Below, piece after piece: positions 42,066 through 51,173 of a stretch of DNA of 64,000 nucleotides. The translations under genes were made by a program, and so were the position numbers. This DNA comes from Symbiodinium sp. CCMP2592 (Eukaryota; Sar; Dinophyceae; Suessiales; Symbiodiniaceae): positions 706,569 through 770,568 of the forward strand of contig CAJNDT010000491.1 in NCBI GenBank assembly GCA_905221615.1, read 5' to 3'. Position 1 is the first letter of the stretch. Each line of letters opens with the position of its first letter. Below the pieces are notes generated by a model. It did no database searches. It saw only the letters and a program-made list of their open reading frames with translations, and was not told the DNA's origin.

Positions 42066-43304
42066 TTATTTTGAGTAAATATTTTGTCTATATATGTCTT
42101 TTAATTCTTTAAGATACATTTTTTTCATTTCTTTATCTCCTGCTGATTTTATCCAATTGTTATATGCACTTCGGTATTTTCTGTATGTAGCGTTAGTTAT
42201 TGTTTTTCTATTGTTTGCTTCTTCAAATATCTCGCGTATTTTTTGTATTCCTATTTTACTTGGTTTGATTAAAGTTGTTCCGGTTGTTTCTTCTTCTTGA
42301 CTGTCTTTTAATAAGGTTCCATCTTTTTTAATTTTTCTTGATCCTTTTCTTACTGGTTCCTTTTCTTTTTTTGGTCTCTCTTCTCGTGGTGCAATTCCGC
42401 TTGAACTTGATGAACCGCCTTGTTGAACATTAGGTCGTGGTGGTGCAGATGATGTTTTGGGTGCCGGTCTAGGTCTAGGTGTTTCTGTGGTTGTGGGTTG
42501 ACTTGATGATGCAACTGGTAATGGTTGTTGTGTTGCTCCCACGTTGGGTTGATGTGGCTCTAATACCGTCGTCGGGTCGTATGTTGTATATTGTCCGTCT
42601 CTTGCCGTTCCTGAAAAATCTAATAGAGGTCTAGGTTGTGGCAACATTCTGTTCATTGCTATTTGTGCCATTTCTTGCGAAAGTCCAGTAACAAGTGAAG
42701 AACCTAAATCCATGCCTGACATCATGTTACCTGCAACATTGCTCCCCACTCTTAAAGCTCCACTGCCTACACTTAAAGCTCCCCTTCCTAGACTTCTTAA
42801 TATTCCCGATCCTCCTTCTTCTTCTCTTTCTAATTGTTGTTGATGTGCTTGAGTAATTCCCTGTTGGTTGCTCTGTTGTGCTGTTGCTATGTTTCCTAAT
42901 GTTTGATTAATTTGTGCTAATTGTTGTTCTTGTGGTGTTCCGAATTCTTCAATTATAGACTCTATGTTACCTCCTATGTTAAATTGTTCTGGTTGTCTGG
43001 GTTGCTCTGGTTCCGGTCTGTCATTTTGTGTAAATAATGATCTATGAGTTAAATCATTATCGTCAGCGTATTGTCGTTGCATGAGATCCCTAGCTATTCG
43101 TTCGGCGATTTGTTTTTCTTGAATTTTCAATTTGTCTAAATGATCCTTGCCATCAAAACGAGTTCCTTTGTTGCTTTGTTTATAAAACACAGCATCTCTA
43201 TTCGGAAATGGTTTTAACGCTTCTTCATTGTCATTAACCAACTCCAAAATATCTTCGTATCTAGATCTTCTGTGAAATTGTATTCCAGCATTTTTAACTA
43301 CCAT
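42066..43304 (-). CDS. Hypothetical structural-type protein (412 aa), provirus
   Basis: Start MVVKNAGIQFHRRSRYEDIL. Residues 110-180 are Gln-rich. Residues about 190-240 are glycine-rich and weakly hydrophobic (SLGRGALSVGSGALRVGSNV), reminiscent of membrane-active capsid-associated proteins. A proline/serine-rich linker follows, then a basic C-terminal helix (AYNNWIKSAGDKEMKKMYLK). It lies in a minus-strand run with the penton gene, which suggests late/structural expression. No named family. Confidence 0.55.
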   Translation of the reverse strand: MVVKNAGIQFHRRSRYEDILELVNDNEEALKPFPNRDAVFYKQSNKGTRFDGKDHLDKLKIQEKQIAERIARDLMQRQYADDNDLTHRSLFTQNDRPEPEQPRQPEQFNIGGNIESIIEEFGTPQEQQLAQINQTLGNIATAQQSNQQGITQAHQQQLEREEEGGSGILRSLGRGALSVGSGALRVGSNVAGNMMSGMDLGSSLVTGLSQEMAQIAMNRMLPQPRPLLDFSGTARDGQYTTYDPTTVLEPHQPNVGATQQPLPVASSSQPTTTETPRPRPAPKTSSAPPRPNVQQGGSSSSSGIAPREERPKKEKEPVRKGSRKIKKDGTLLKDSQEEETTGTTLIKPSKIGIQKIREIFEEANNRKTITNATYRKYRSAYNNWIKSAGDKEMKKMYLKELKDIYRQNIYSK

Positions 43305-43322
43305 TCTTTTTTATATATTGTT

Positions 43323-43592
43323 TTAGAAAATTGATTCACTTAATTGGGTTAATGTATCATACCGTTTTCTAAGATGTTCTAGTGAAGTCTCGGGTATTCG
43401 TGGATTATGCATTTCCCCTTTCAATCTCGCCAATTCGCTTTCGTAATTTGCTTTCATTTGACCTTCTAATAATCTTCTTTTAAACGCCATGTTTTTTTCT
43501 TTCGCCTCTCTCGCTTCTAATTGTTTTTTCAAGTTCAATAGATAGTCTAGATTTTGTTGACGATATACCATATCTTCCGATGAATTTACCAC
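43323..43592 (-). CDS. Small coiled-coil protein (89 aa), provirus
   Basis: Helical, charged sequence (NLKKQLEAREAKEKNMAFKR). It starts upstream of and 18 bp from the 412-aa gene on the same strand, so the two may be co-transcribed. No family is recognised. Confidence 0.5.
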   Translation of the reverse strand: MVNSSEDMVYRQQNLDYLLNLKKQLEAREAKEKNMAFKRRLLEGQMKANYESELARLKGEMHNPRIPETSLEHLRKRYDTLTQLSESIF

Positions 43593-43674
43593 AGGATTAT
43601 CTAATGATTTTTTTATGTAATTTTTTATTTTTTTGAAATTTAAACCTATTATATAATACCATTTGTATATATTA

Positions 43675-44247
43675 TTATTTAGATTTTTTACTTCTAGCCT
43701 GAAACATAGCTTTGCACATATTATCGGATTTTTCCTGTTTTCTTCTCATAATTTCGGCGTTCATTGATCTCATTTGCAATTGCAATAATTGCTGTTGTGT
43801 CAAATTTGCATAGGGATTTAGGGGTTGTTGTGGTTGTGGTTTAGGTGGTATAGGTGGTATTGTCTTTGATGCAGGCGGTTGTTTTTCTTGATATTGTGGT
43901 GGTTCTACAAAATTATTGTCTTCAGGTTCTGGTGCTAACGGTTCAACATTTATTTTAGTTTTTTTTCTAGGTGCATATTTTTTAACTGGTTTATCAATAA
44001 TATTACTCGGTTTCTTTTCACACACACTAGGGTGACTATATCGTAAAGTTTTTACAGACATAGGTTTTTTACAGTCTTTGCATTCAGTAGAATTTTTTAT
44101 AACTTCTGTAATTTTTACTCGTTTTTGTTCTTCTTCCACAGCTTCATTTTTTTCAACTTCTGTTTCTGGTGGTGCTTCTATTGCTTCGTTTTCAGGTTCA
44201 TCGTTAACTACAGCATTTTCTGAATTCTGTTCTATCATATATAACAT
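43675..44247 (-). CDS. Zinc-finger and proline-rich protein (190 aa), provirus
   Basis: Acidic N-terminus (PETEVEKNEAVEEEQKR). Then at about residues 55-76 CKDCKKPMSVKTLRYSHPSV followed by C, a C-x2-C...H...C finger of a kind recurring in algal large-DNA-virus and PLV proteins as I remember it. A basic stretch, a proline/glutamine-rich region (PPIPPKPQPQQPLNPYANL) and a C-terminal helix follow. It sits between the structural genes on the minus strand. Function unknown. Confidence 0.55.
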   Translation of the reverse strand: MLYMIEQNSENAVVNDEPENEAIEAPPETEVEKNEAVEEEQKRVKITEVIKNSTECKDCKKPMSVKTLRYSHPSVCEKKPSNIIDKPVKKYAPRKKTKINVEPLAPEPEDNNFVEPPQYQEKQPPASKTIPPIPPKPQPQQPLNPYANLTQQQLLQLQMRSMNAEIMRRKQEKSDNMCKAMFQARSKKSK

Positions 44248-44269
44248 TCTATATATTTTCTATTTAAAT

Positions 44270-45137
44270 TCACATTGCGTCTGTATTATGAAAGAGGAGG
44301 CTTAATGATAAATTAACACCATTAAAATTTATAAGGTTACCTACTTCATCAGTAATTCTAAATGTTAATTTTCTTATTGAACGACGCGAGACATTTACAT
44401 AATCATAATCCGTGACGCCATAAAGATCATTTATAATATTAGCGAATGAAGCATTTACAGGAATTTTTTTGACTATGGCATTTGAAAATGTTGATGGGCT
44501 GTGAAAATTATTATTTGATAATTCAGGACATGATATATAAATATCTTGATGTGCTAATAAATTTATAAATCCAGAAACCCATGGAACGGCAGAAGTTGAA
44601 AAATCTAGAGGTTGTGGTGTATTTAAAACACTGTTTATACTGTTTAAATTGTTTAGATCAACATTATTTGAAAAAGACCCTACGAAATTTGCAATCAAGT
44701 TATCAGGAAGAACAATAAAAATAATTTCTGAAAAGTTTGATGCGATTGTTATTTTGTTTGATGTTGTATTATATACAACCGTGTATGTATTCTGTCTGCC
44801 TGTAACATCAAAGAAAAAATTTATTTCTCTTTGTATTGTAGATGCCAATTCCGGCGGTGTGTAATTTCCTAGTGGTATTTCAATTCTTATATAAGTTGTT
44901 CCTGTTGGTGTTGCAGGTGCTAATACTCTGTGTTCAAAATATAAATTTCTATTATTTTCGTTTATAGAATACCATGTGTTAGGAATTGCTAACTCGTGAA
45001 CTTGCATAATAGTTCCGTCTGGAATTTCAAAAGGTTTCCCTTAATTCTATTTGAAAGTCGCTGATACTGCGACTGTTTGAAGTGCGATATTTTGAATTTA
45101 CATAAACTTTTTTATATGTTAATGGTCTGATACTCAT
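44270..45137 (-). pseudogene. Penton / minor capsid protein (frameshifted near the N-terminus)
   Basis: The main frame (from 45007) contains HELAIPNTWYSINENNRNLY, IRIEIPLGNYTPPELASTIQ and RKLTFRITDEVGNLINFNGV, the pattern of the single-jelly-roll penton of polintons, PLVs and virophages. The true N-terminus is upstream in another frame: ATG at 45137, reading MSIRPLTYKKVYVNSKYRTS then SISDFQIEL, typical of penton starts. The two frames meet near 45040 where one extra base breaks the gene. Full length would be about 288 residues. It is divergent from the lipase-MCP block. Either the copy is dead for penton or this is a sequencing error. Confidence 0.75.
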
Positions 45138-45188
45138 AATAGTATATATTATATTTGATAAAATTAATTTATAATCTTTTTATATATA

Positions 45189-45795
45189 TGACAAAGATTG
45201 AAGGACAATTAAATAAGATGTTGGAACAATCTCAAATACTCAAGGTATCAAATATGCATATGATCGGGATAATAAAGTTTTTGTTAGAGGAAATAAAATG
45301 TATGTGGCTGGCACATCTTCTGCTAGGGACTGGCAACAAAATTTCACCAATCTAAAAACAGGTGGAATTAGAGATATGGATCGCTACAAAGAAGCAAAAA
45401 AAGTATTAATGGCCAATCTAAAAACAGGTGGAATTAGAGATATGGATCGCTACAAAGAAGCAAAAAAAGTATTAATGGAAAATCCACAGGTGGATACTTT
45501 ATTAGGGCACAGTATGGGAGGCAGTGTTGTTTTAGAATTAAACAAAGAATTCAAGGATAAAAATTATAAAACGAGAACCTATAATGCTCCCGTGGTAAGT
45601 TTCTTTTCACCTATGATTGGCTTAGATAGACCGACGGAACAGCACAAGAGATTTAGAATGACAGGTGACCCCGTGAGTGCTTTTGATAACGCGGCTATAA
45701 GCTATGATGCTAAAACTTTCAATCCTATAGCAAGTCATGATATTGACCAGTTAGAAGGCATTGATGAAAGAATAAAAATATTAGGTATGTATTAA
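45189..45795 (+). pseudogene. Lipase-like alpha/beta hydrolase (frameshifted, with internal duplication)
   Basis: The frame from 45298 gives AGTSSARDWQQNF and then LLGHSMGGSVVLELN, the nucleophile elbow G-H-S-M-G-G of class 3 lipases. Asp in TGDPVSAFD and His in ASHDID may complete the triad. The coding sense extends upstream in that frame (YAYDRDNKVFVRG) and, after a one-base shift near 45244, to ATG 45189. A 66-bp exact-looking tandem duplication (45347-45412, 45413-45478) repeats NLKTGGIRDMDRYKEAKKVL, keeping the frame. Lipases of this type are known in PLVs and virophages, perhaps for membrane passage. The gene is just upstream of MCP. Confidence 0.7.
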
Positions 45796-45817
45796 TTATC
45801 TAAAACAATATAATATA

Positions 45818-46060
45818 ATGCTTAACAAGGTCAGAAAATCAAAAGAACAAACAAGAGTAGGAAAAATCCCCGAGAACATTCAGTTTAAAAATAAAATTAC
45901 AAAAAGTATAAATAATTCATCTTATGAAATGATCAGGGGAATTGTAGAAACTGATGTTTCAGCAGTAGCGCAACCACAACTAGAAAAACAAATTTCTAAA
46001 AATATGAATAATTTAAATTCACATAAAAAAAATAATATTAATAATAAAAAATCTAAATAA
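45818..46060 (+). CDS. Small basic protein (80 aa), provirus
   Basis: Start MLNKVRKSKEQTRVGKIPEN. Lysine/asparagine-rich, ending in a low-complexity NSHKKNNINNKKSK tail. It lies between the lipase and MCP genes with 10-22 bp spacing, suggesting a common late transcript. No family. Confidence 0.5.
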   Translation: MLNKVRKSKEQTRVGKIPENIQFKNKITKSINNSSYEMIRGIVETDVSAVAQPQLEKQISKNMNNLNSHKKNNINNKKSK

Positions 46061-46070
46061 TATATATAAA

Positions 46071-47537
46071 ATGGATTTAGTTATAGCAGAAACTCAGGAT
46101 AATATGATAAATTCCTTACAGTTCGGACTTCCAGAAAGCGCCGCGTATATTACAGATCGTAAACAGGTTCACTTTCCTAGTGTATCCGGAAATGTAATTA
46201 GTAGTAACAATGGTAATAAATATATTAAATTTGTTATCACAGGAGAAGACAACAATTATATTGATATGTCCAGTATTTGTTTATTTTTTGATGTTGTTAA
46301 CACATCACAGACAGCAGGACAATATTTAAGACCTCTAGGAGAAAGTCATACATTTTTTACCCGTTATAGATGCAACGCTGCAGGACAACAAATTAACGAC
46401 ATTGATAATTACAATTTAGTATGTGAAGAAATGAAATCTTTTAAATCTGAAGAAGTAAGAAATTTAGACGATATTCAGGAAGGTTGTTTAACACGATATG
46501 ACAGCAAAATTAATAGACTTTTTGCAACTTCTATTGAAGGTCATGACGCCACTGCAAATACTGGAACAAATATACGAGGAATTGTTTTACCTAAACTTAC
46601 GCGGGCAAATACTACAGGTATTGCACAAGGAAAATTCGTTAGGATGGGTCATAAGCCTTGTTGTGGGTTCGTTCAATCTGGGTATTATCCTCCTATTCGT
46701 TATTGTCCGTTGGAATTTATTTTTGAAATTTGTTCAGATCCACAGGAACCGGTAATTAATCCAGGAACACCAGTTGCTGCAAATCAAGCAGCAGACGATG
46801 TTAACGGTTTATACTTTACCACAAGAAACACCACTACATCATGGGCAATTCAGAACTGCATCCTAAGATGTGAATTAATAACAGTAGACAATTCCGTCAA
46901 TAACAACGTGGTTTCGCATTTATTGAAAGGAGGTCGTCTTAGAATGGTTTATCCCGCCTATCACAGTTTTTCACAAACTTTCTCCACGGGAAATACAGAA
47001 ATCAATATGAATATTGTTAAATCTTCAACTAGATTGTCGCAGATGTTCTTTACACTTAGTAATCCAGCCATACAAAATAGCAATACACCAGGGAATTTTT
47101 CACGAAAAAAATGGAATTGGTTTTATCATCCTATGGCAGTTACCGTTGACAATTTACAAGGTGTTATTGATAGTGATAGGCAGCTTTCATATTATGTTCA
47201 GATCGCTAATAAAAAGTTCCCAGAACAAGCAATTGAAAGTTTATCCGAAGCAATGTATTTCCTACGCCGTGCTGTTAATGTTATGTCTCCGTTTTATGAT
47301 GGTTTTTCAATTGACATTTATAGATACGCTAACGACAAGTTTATAGGAGGAATAAATTTTGATAAACAACCTGATATGAATTTTACCGGTTCTAACACTA
47401 AAATGGGCTCATTATTGACTTTTAAATTGAAAGGGGCTAACCAAACTTTCGCGTTAGGAATTGAACAGGTATATGTTACATTAGTGAGTGAACATGTTTT
47501 TGAACTTTCTGAAAGCGCCTCCACTGTTTTAGACTAA
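46071..47537 (+). CDS. Major capsid protein, double jelly-roll type
   Basis: Intact 488-residue frame of PLV-type length. Signs: N-terminal PSVSGNVISSNNGNKYIKFV as the first strand region of an upstream jelly roll, a central second-barrel region (NCILRCELITVDNSVNNNVV), and the conserved C-terminal ending GIEQVYVTLVSEHVFELSES, matching the typical MCP tail of PLVs and virophages. It would form the pseudo-hexameric capsomers of an icosahedral shell with the penton encoded at 44270-45137. The ATG at 46071 follows an AT-rich TATATA block and the small basic gene by 10 bp. AT-rich codons match the backbone. Confidence 0.85.
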   Translation: MDLVIAETQDNMINSLQFGLPESAAYITDRKQVHFPSVSGNVISSNNGNKYIKFVITGEDNNYIDMSSICLFFDVVNTSQTAGQYLRPLGESHTFFTRYRCNAAGQQINDIDNYNLVCEEMKSFKSEEVRNLDDIQEGCLTRYDSKINRLFATSIEGHDATANTGTNIRGIVLPKLTRANTTGIAQGKFVRMGHKPCCGFVQSGYYPPIRYCPLEFIFEICSDPQEPVINPGTPVAANQAADDVNGLYFTTRNTTTSWAIQNCILRCELITVDNSVNNNVVSHLLKGGRLRMVYPAYHSFSQTFSTGNTEINMNIVKSSTRLSQMFFTLSNPAIQNSNTPGNFSRKKWNWFYHPMAVTVDNLQGVIDSDRQLSYYVQIANKKFPEQAIESLSEAMYFLRRAVNVMSPFYDGFSIDIYRYANDKFIGGINFDKQPDMNFTGSNTKMGSLLTFKLKGANQTFALGIEQVYVTLVSEHVFELSESASTVLD

Positions 47538-47585
47538 GTGAAATAAAAACATTATTATATTAAATATAATCTACTTAATATAATA

Positions 47586-49832
47586 ATGGCATCTATAAAT
47601 AATCTCAACACAGTTTATGCGAATGAAATATATAAAATATTTTCCACAGGAGTTAGTGAAATAGGCGACACATACGCTACGAAAGACGATCTTAACAACC
47701 TTAATTTTTCAACGGAAATAACAGCAAACGCTGACGCAATAGCAGTTTTAAGCACAAAACAATTACAAAATTTCAATAATATTAATTCAATTAATACTGA
47801 TTTAACTAATAATTACCAAACTAACACAGTTCTAGCTACCAATTTTTACAATAAAACAGAAATAGATACTACATTTACTAATTATTACACATCCACACAA
47901 ATAGACACAAATTTATCTACTAATTACCAAAACAACACATTGTTAGCTACAAATTTTTATAATAAGGGAGAGGTAGATACATTAGTAGCAGGTGCAGGAG
48001 GTGGTGGTGGATACACTGATACACAGATTGATGACAAACTAAATTTAAAAGCGGATTTATCATTGTTTACCGATAATGCTAGTTTCTTTCCAGTAATAGA
48101 TTTATCAAGACCGACTATTATACATTTAGGAATGACTTTAAAAAACTCAACAATCAATGTAGAACCATTAGAGGGCTTACTTTTCAGTAATCAGTTCGGA
48201 GCAGAACCAGACAGAAATGTAGCAGTATTCAGAAATCAAACAAATTATATAACTTTAAAAGGAAATAAAATTATATCAAATGCCACAAGTGACGACAGCG
48301 TTGTAGACTTAAATTTAAATCCATCGGGAAATGTTAATATAACTAATGATTTATCTGTTGGAAATATCAACTTAACAAGTAATTTAACAGTTGGCGGTGA
48401 TATTAATTTAACAACTAATTTAATAGTAGATGGTGATATTCAATTTACTAATGCTAATACAAGTATTGAAAGATATACAAATGCTACAAAATCTAATATA
48501 TCAATGGATTTATCAATAAATGAAACAACGAGTGCTATAAGATTAATTAACGGAACTAATGACGATACTGATACAAATACATATATAGAATGTAATAATA
48601 CAACAGGAGGAACAACACTATTCAAACCTACATATTTTAAAGATAATATATTTTATGAAACTGATAATTTTAATGTTTCTAATAATTCAGGACTAACGAT
48701 TTACAAGCCAACAACAGACGCAAGTAATGTTGTAGCGATTGCTAACAACAGCGGGAAAATAAGATTTAGAGGTTTTAGTATTGATGCATATAATACCAAT
48801 GACTCATCACAACAATTGTTTTTAAATATGAATAATAGTAACGCCGTAAGATGTAATAAGTTAGGTATAGGAGCTAATGCAGTTGTAGATGTTCTTAATG
48901 TGAATGGTGGCAATTCTAATTTTACTTCTACCGTAAGGTTTAACGGAGCTACTACTTTTAACAATGAAATATTAATATGGAATAATAGCAAAATGTATAG
49001 AAGAGCCGACGCCAATAATTCATTAAATTTAATAACAAACGATGAAATAAATTTTTCATTTCAAGCTAACAGAGCAACTGACCCGACAACAGCAACAATA
49101 GCATTACAACTAACTGATACTAACGGAATAACATTAAACAGAGCGGTCACAAATAATTTAACTTTTAATAGCATTGGTGATATAACAGCAGAAGCAAGTT
49201 TAAGAGTATGGGGTGATATATTATTTCAACACTCATCAGGCATTAAGGAAACATTAAATGGAAGCGATTATGATTTAGATATAAGAAATGGAGATACAGA
49301 TAGAGCGATTAATTTTGTCATAGGAACTATAGGAAGCACACCAGAAATTCAATTAACAGAAGGAAAAGTAAATTTATTAGGTAATTTGGAAATAACACAT
49401 ACTGATGTATCAGGATCACAAAGAGTATTAATAAATAATCCCGATACAGATGGATTTATCAGATTAAGTAATAATAATTTATCTAGATTGGATGCAACAA
49501 ATACAGGCGTTGATGTTTATGGTGACCTTTCATACACAGGGTCATTAATTCCTTCATCTGATAAAAGATTAAAGAAAGATATAAAAGAAATAAATAGTAA
49601 AAAAGCTGTAGAATTAATAAAACATATTAAACCTAAAACTTATCATTTTGTTGATGATAGATTAGAAGGTAAATCATGCTGTGGATTTATTGCTAATGAT
49701 TTTATGGAATATAAGAAGATGCCGGATGAATGGCAAAATTTAGTAAAAGAAGGAAGAGATGGATATTTAAAATTTGACTATACGATTACTACTCCGATTT
49801 TATGGAGTGCTTTACAAGCAACAATAAATTAA
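47586..49832 (+). CDS. Fibre protein with C-terminal peptidase S74 chaperone domain
   Basis: 748 residues. Residues 60-140 hold repeats of the type NYQNNTLLATNFYNKGEVDT and YYTSTQIDTN, then a GAGGGGG hinge. The middle is Asn/Thr-rich beta-repeat sequence (DINLTTNLIVDGDIQFTNAN) suited to a trimeric beta-helix shaft. From about residue 655: SSDKRLKKDIKEI and CCGFIANDFMEY, the signature of the S74 intramolecular chaperone that trimerises fibres and then cuts itself off. It is the gene after MCP on the same strand and probably mediates attachment. The frame is intact. Confidence 0.8.
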   Translation: MASINNLNTVYANEIYKIFSTGVSEIGDTYATKDDLNNLNFSTEITANADAIAVLSTKQLQNFNNINSINTDLTNNYQTNTVLATNFYNKTEIDTTFTNYYTSTQIDTNLSTNYQNNTLLATNFYNKGEVDTLVAGAGGGGGYTDTQIDDKLNLKADLSLFTDNASFFPVIDLSRPTIIHLGMTLKNSTINVEPLEGLLFSNQFGAEPDRNVAVFRNQTNYITLKGNKIISNATSDDSVVDLNLNPSGNVNITNDLSVGNINLTSNLTVGGDINLTTNLIVDGDIQFTNANTSIERYTNATKSNISMDLSINETTSAIRLINGTNDDTDTNTYIECNNTTGGTTLFKPTYFKDNIFYETDNFNVSNNSGLTIYKPTTDASNVVAIANNSGKIRFRGFSIDAYNTNDSSQQLFLNMNNSNAVRCNKLGIGANAVVDVLNVNGGNSNFTSTVRFNGATTFNNEILIWNNSKMYRRADANNSLNLITNDEINFSFQANRATDPTTATIALQLTDTNGITLNRAVTNNLTFNSIGDITAEASLRVWGDILFQHSSGIKETLNGSDYDLDIRNGDTDRAINFVIGTIGSTPEIQLTEGKVNLLGNLEITHTDVSGSQRVLINNPDTDGFIRLSNNNLSRLDATNTGVDVYGDLSYTGSLIPSSDKRLKKDIKEINSKKAVELIKHIKPKTYHFVDDRLEGKSCCGFIANDFMEYKKMPDEWQNLVKEGRDGYLKFDYTITTPILWSALQATIN

Positions 49833-49921
49833 GTAGAAAAGTTGAAGAAGGAAGTAAATAAGTTAAAGAAGAAGAATAGAAGCGATAGTGATTAAAAAAA
49901 TATATAAATTAATATATATAC

Positions 49922-50131
49922 ATGGGTTCTAGATCGTCCAAATCTATGGCTAGTGAAAATATTAAAAAGATAAAAGAATTAGATATAAATGAAAAGACCA
50001 AAGCGGATATCTTATTATTTGATACCTTGAAGGATTGTATAGAAAGGATTGAAAAATTAGAAGAAACGAAGAGTGATAAAATATATTATAAATTACCAGC
50101 TGTGAATTTATGTAGTTATTCATTGATTTGA
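49922..50131 (+). CDS. Small possibly myristoylated protein (69 aa)
   Basis: Starts MGSRSSKSMASENIKKIKEL; Gly2 followed by Ser/Lys residues fits an N-myristoylation signal. A short charged helix follows (KDCIERIEKLEETKSDKI). It comes 90 bp after the fibre gene with TATATA upstream. Function unknown. Confidence 0.4.
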   Translation: MGSRSSKSMASENIKKIKELDINEKTKADILLFDTLKDCIERIEKLEETKSDKIYYKLPAVNLCSYSLI

Positions 50132-50172
50132 TGATATAATATTATTTTTTTAATAAAATAATATTATATATC

Positions 50173-50188
50173 GGGTTTAGGGTTTAGG
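50173..50188 (+). repeat. Short telomere-like repeat inside the provirus
   Basis: GGGTTTAGGGTTTAGG, a little over two TTTAGGG units, lies exactly at the border between AT-rich viral sequence and a GC-richer host-like block (50200-51100). Confidence 0.6.
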
Positions 50189-50199
50189 ATATATATTGA

Positions 50200-50524
50200 A
50201 TTTTTATACTGCTTTTGCACATGTGCAATTCGGCATATGCATTCTGACATGAGTGTGGTTGCAGTGGCTGAACTTGTTGTTTTTCCCGCAGTCATTTTCG
50301 CTACCGAACCGTCCATATATCTCCTCTATTCCTTTCTTTTCTTGTGAGCCATGTCTTTCGTTCATCTCATGCCGGCGAGCGACGAAGACATGGTGATCCT
50401 TGCTATTTGACTCAATAACAACATTATTATAGATTCATGTGTTTTGTTGGTATAACTGAGGCAACGTCCAAGACGACGTTTCGAGCACCTTGACAGAATT
50501 TGTTTGTATTTTTTTTGTTAAATC
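50200..50524 (+). other. Host-like non-coding stretch before a cargo gene
   Basis: Base composition rises here. 50218-50255 resembles the region upstream of the other cargo gene (39390-39430). A 19-codon frame at 50350 (MSFVHLMPASDEDMVILAI) may be an exon fragment. No gene is certain. Confidence 0.3.
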
Positions 50525-50968
50525 ATGTTGTGTTTTACAACCAAGGACTGGCAATTGGGCTACGAGTTCTTTTTGAAGTGGGAGAAGGAGTGCCAGGTTT
50601 GGGAGGGCGAATGGATGAAAGAGGAGGATGACAATATGAGAAAGGTTATGGAGTATGAGAAGAAGAGGAGGTTGGAAAAAGAGGAGAAAGAAAAAGAGGA
50701 GAAAGAAAAAGAGGAGAAAGAACAAGAGGAGAAAGAAAAAGAGGAGAGGAGAAGCAAGGCAGTGTCTTGGTTGCAACTATTTGGTTGTTTTATGCTTTTT
50801 TATTTGTATATGCAGGTTGTTGAAATGTTTTACATAACTGAGGTTGCCAACACGAACCTGCCGATGGCATTCCAAAAGCCAAGAGCGAAAGCAAGGCCAA
50901 CAACAACATCAAAATCAATGCCTCATCCAAGAGTCATTCCACCTCCTGTGAAAAAACAGATGAAGTGA
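50525..50968 (+). CDS. Host-like coiled-coil membrane protein (147 aa), cargo
   Basis: Start MLCFTTKDWQLGYEFFLKWE. Residues 45-80 are a KEEKEKEEKEK-type charged run likely to be a single helix. A hydrophobic segment SWLQLFGCFMLFYLYMQVVE (about 87-107) predicts one membrane span. The tail is proline- and lysine-rich. Codon use differs from the viral backbone. It is isolated between the fibre block and the ATPase. No family. Confidence 0.45.
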   Translation: MLCFTTKDWQLGYEFFLKWEKECQVWEGEWMKEEDDNMRKVMEYEKKRRLEKEEKEKEEKEKEEKEQEEKEKEERRSKAVSWLQLFGCFMLFYLYMQVVEMFYITEVANTNLPMAFQKPRAKARPTTTSKSMPHPRVIPPPVKKQMK

Positions 50969-51173
50969 CTTGAATGAATTATACTGATAAAAAAAAATCA
51001 CCAAATACCACAAAACCCATCCAAGGTGATCCACTGGACGATGGGCGCTGTGATCTTCGCTCGGGGGTGCCAAAATGAAGGAGACCGCTGGGAAGGGTTA
51101 TATACAAATAAAATAATATATTTATGATTGAAATAAATAATATTTTGAAATACATAATATATATATATATATA

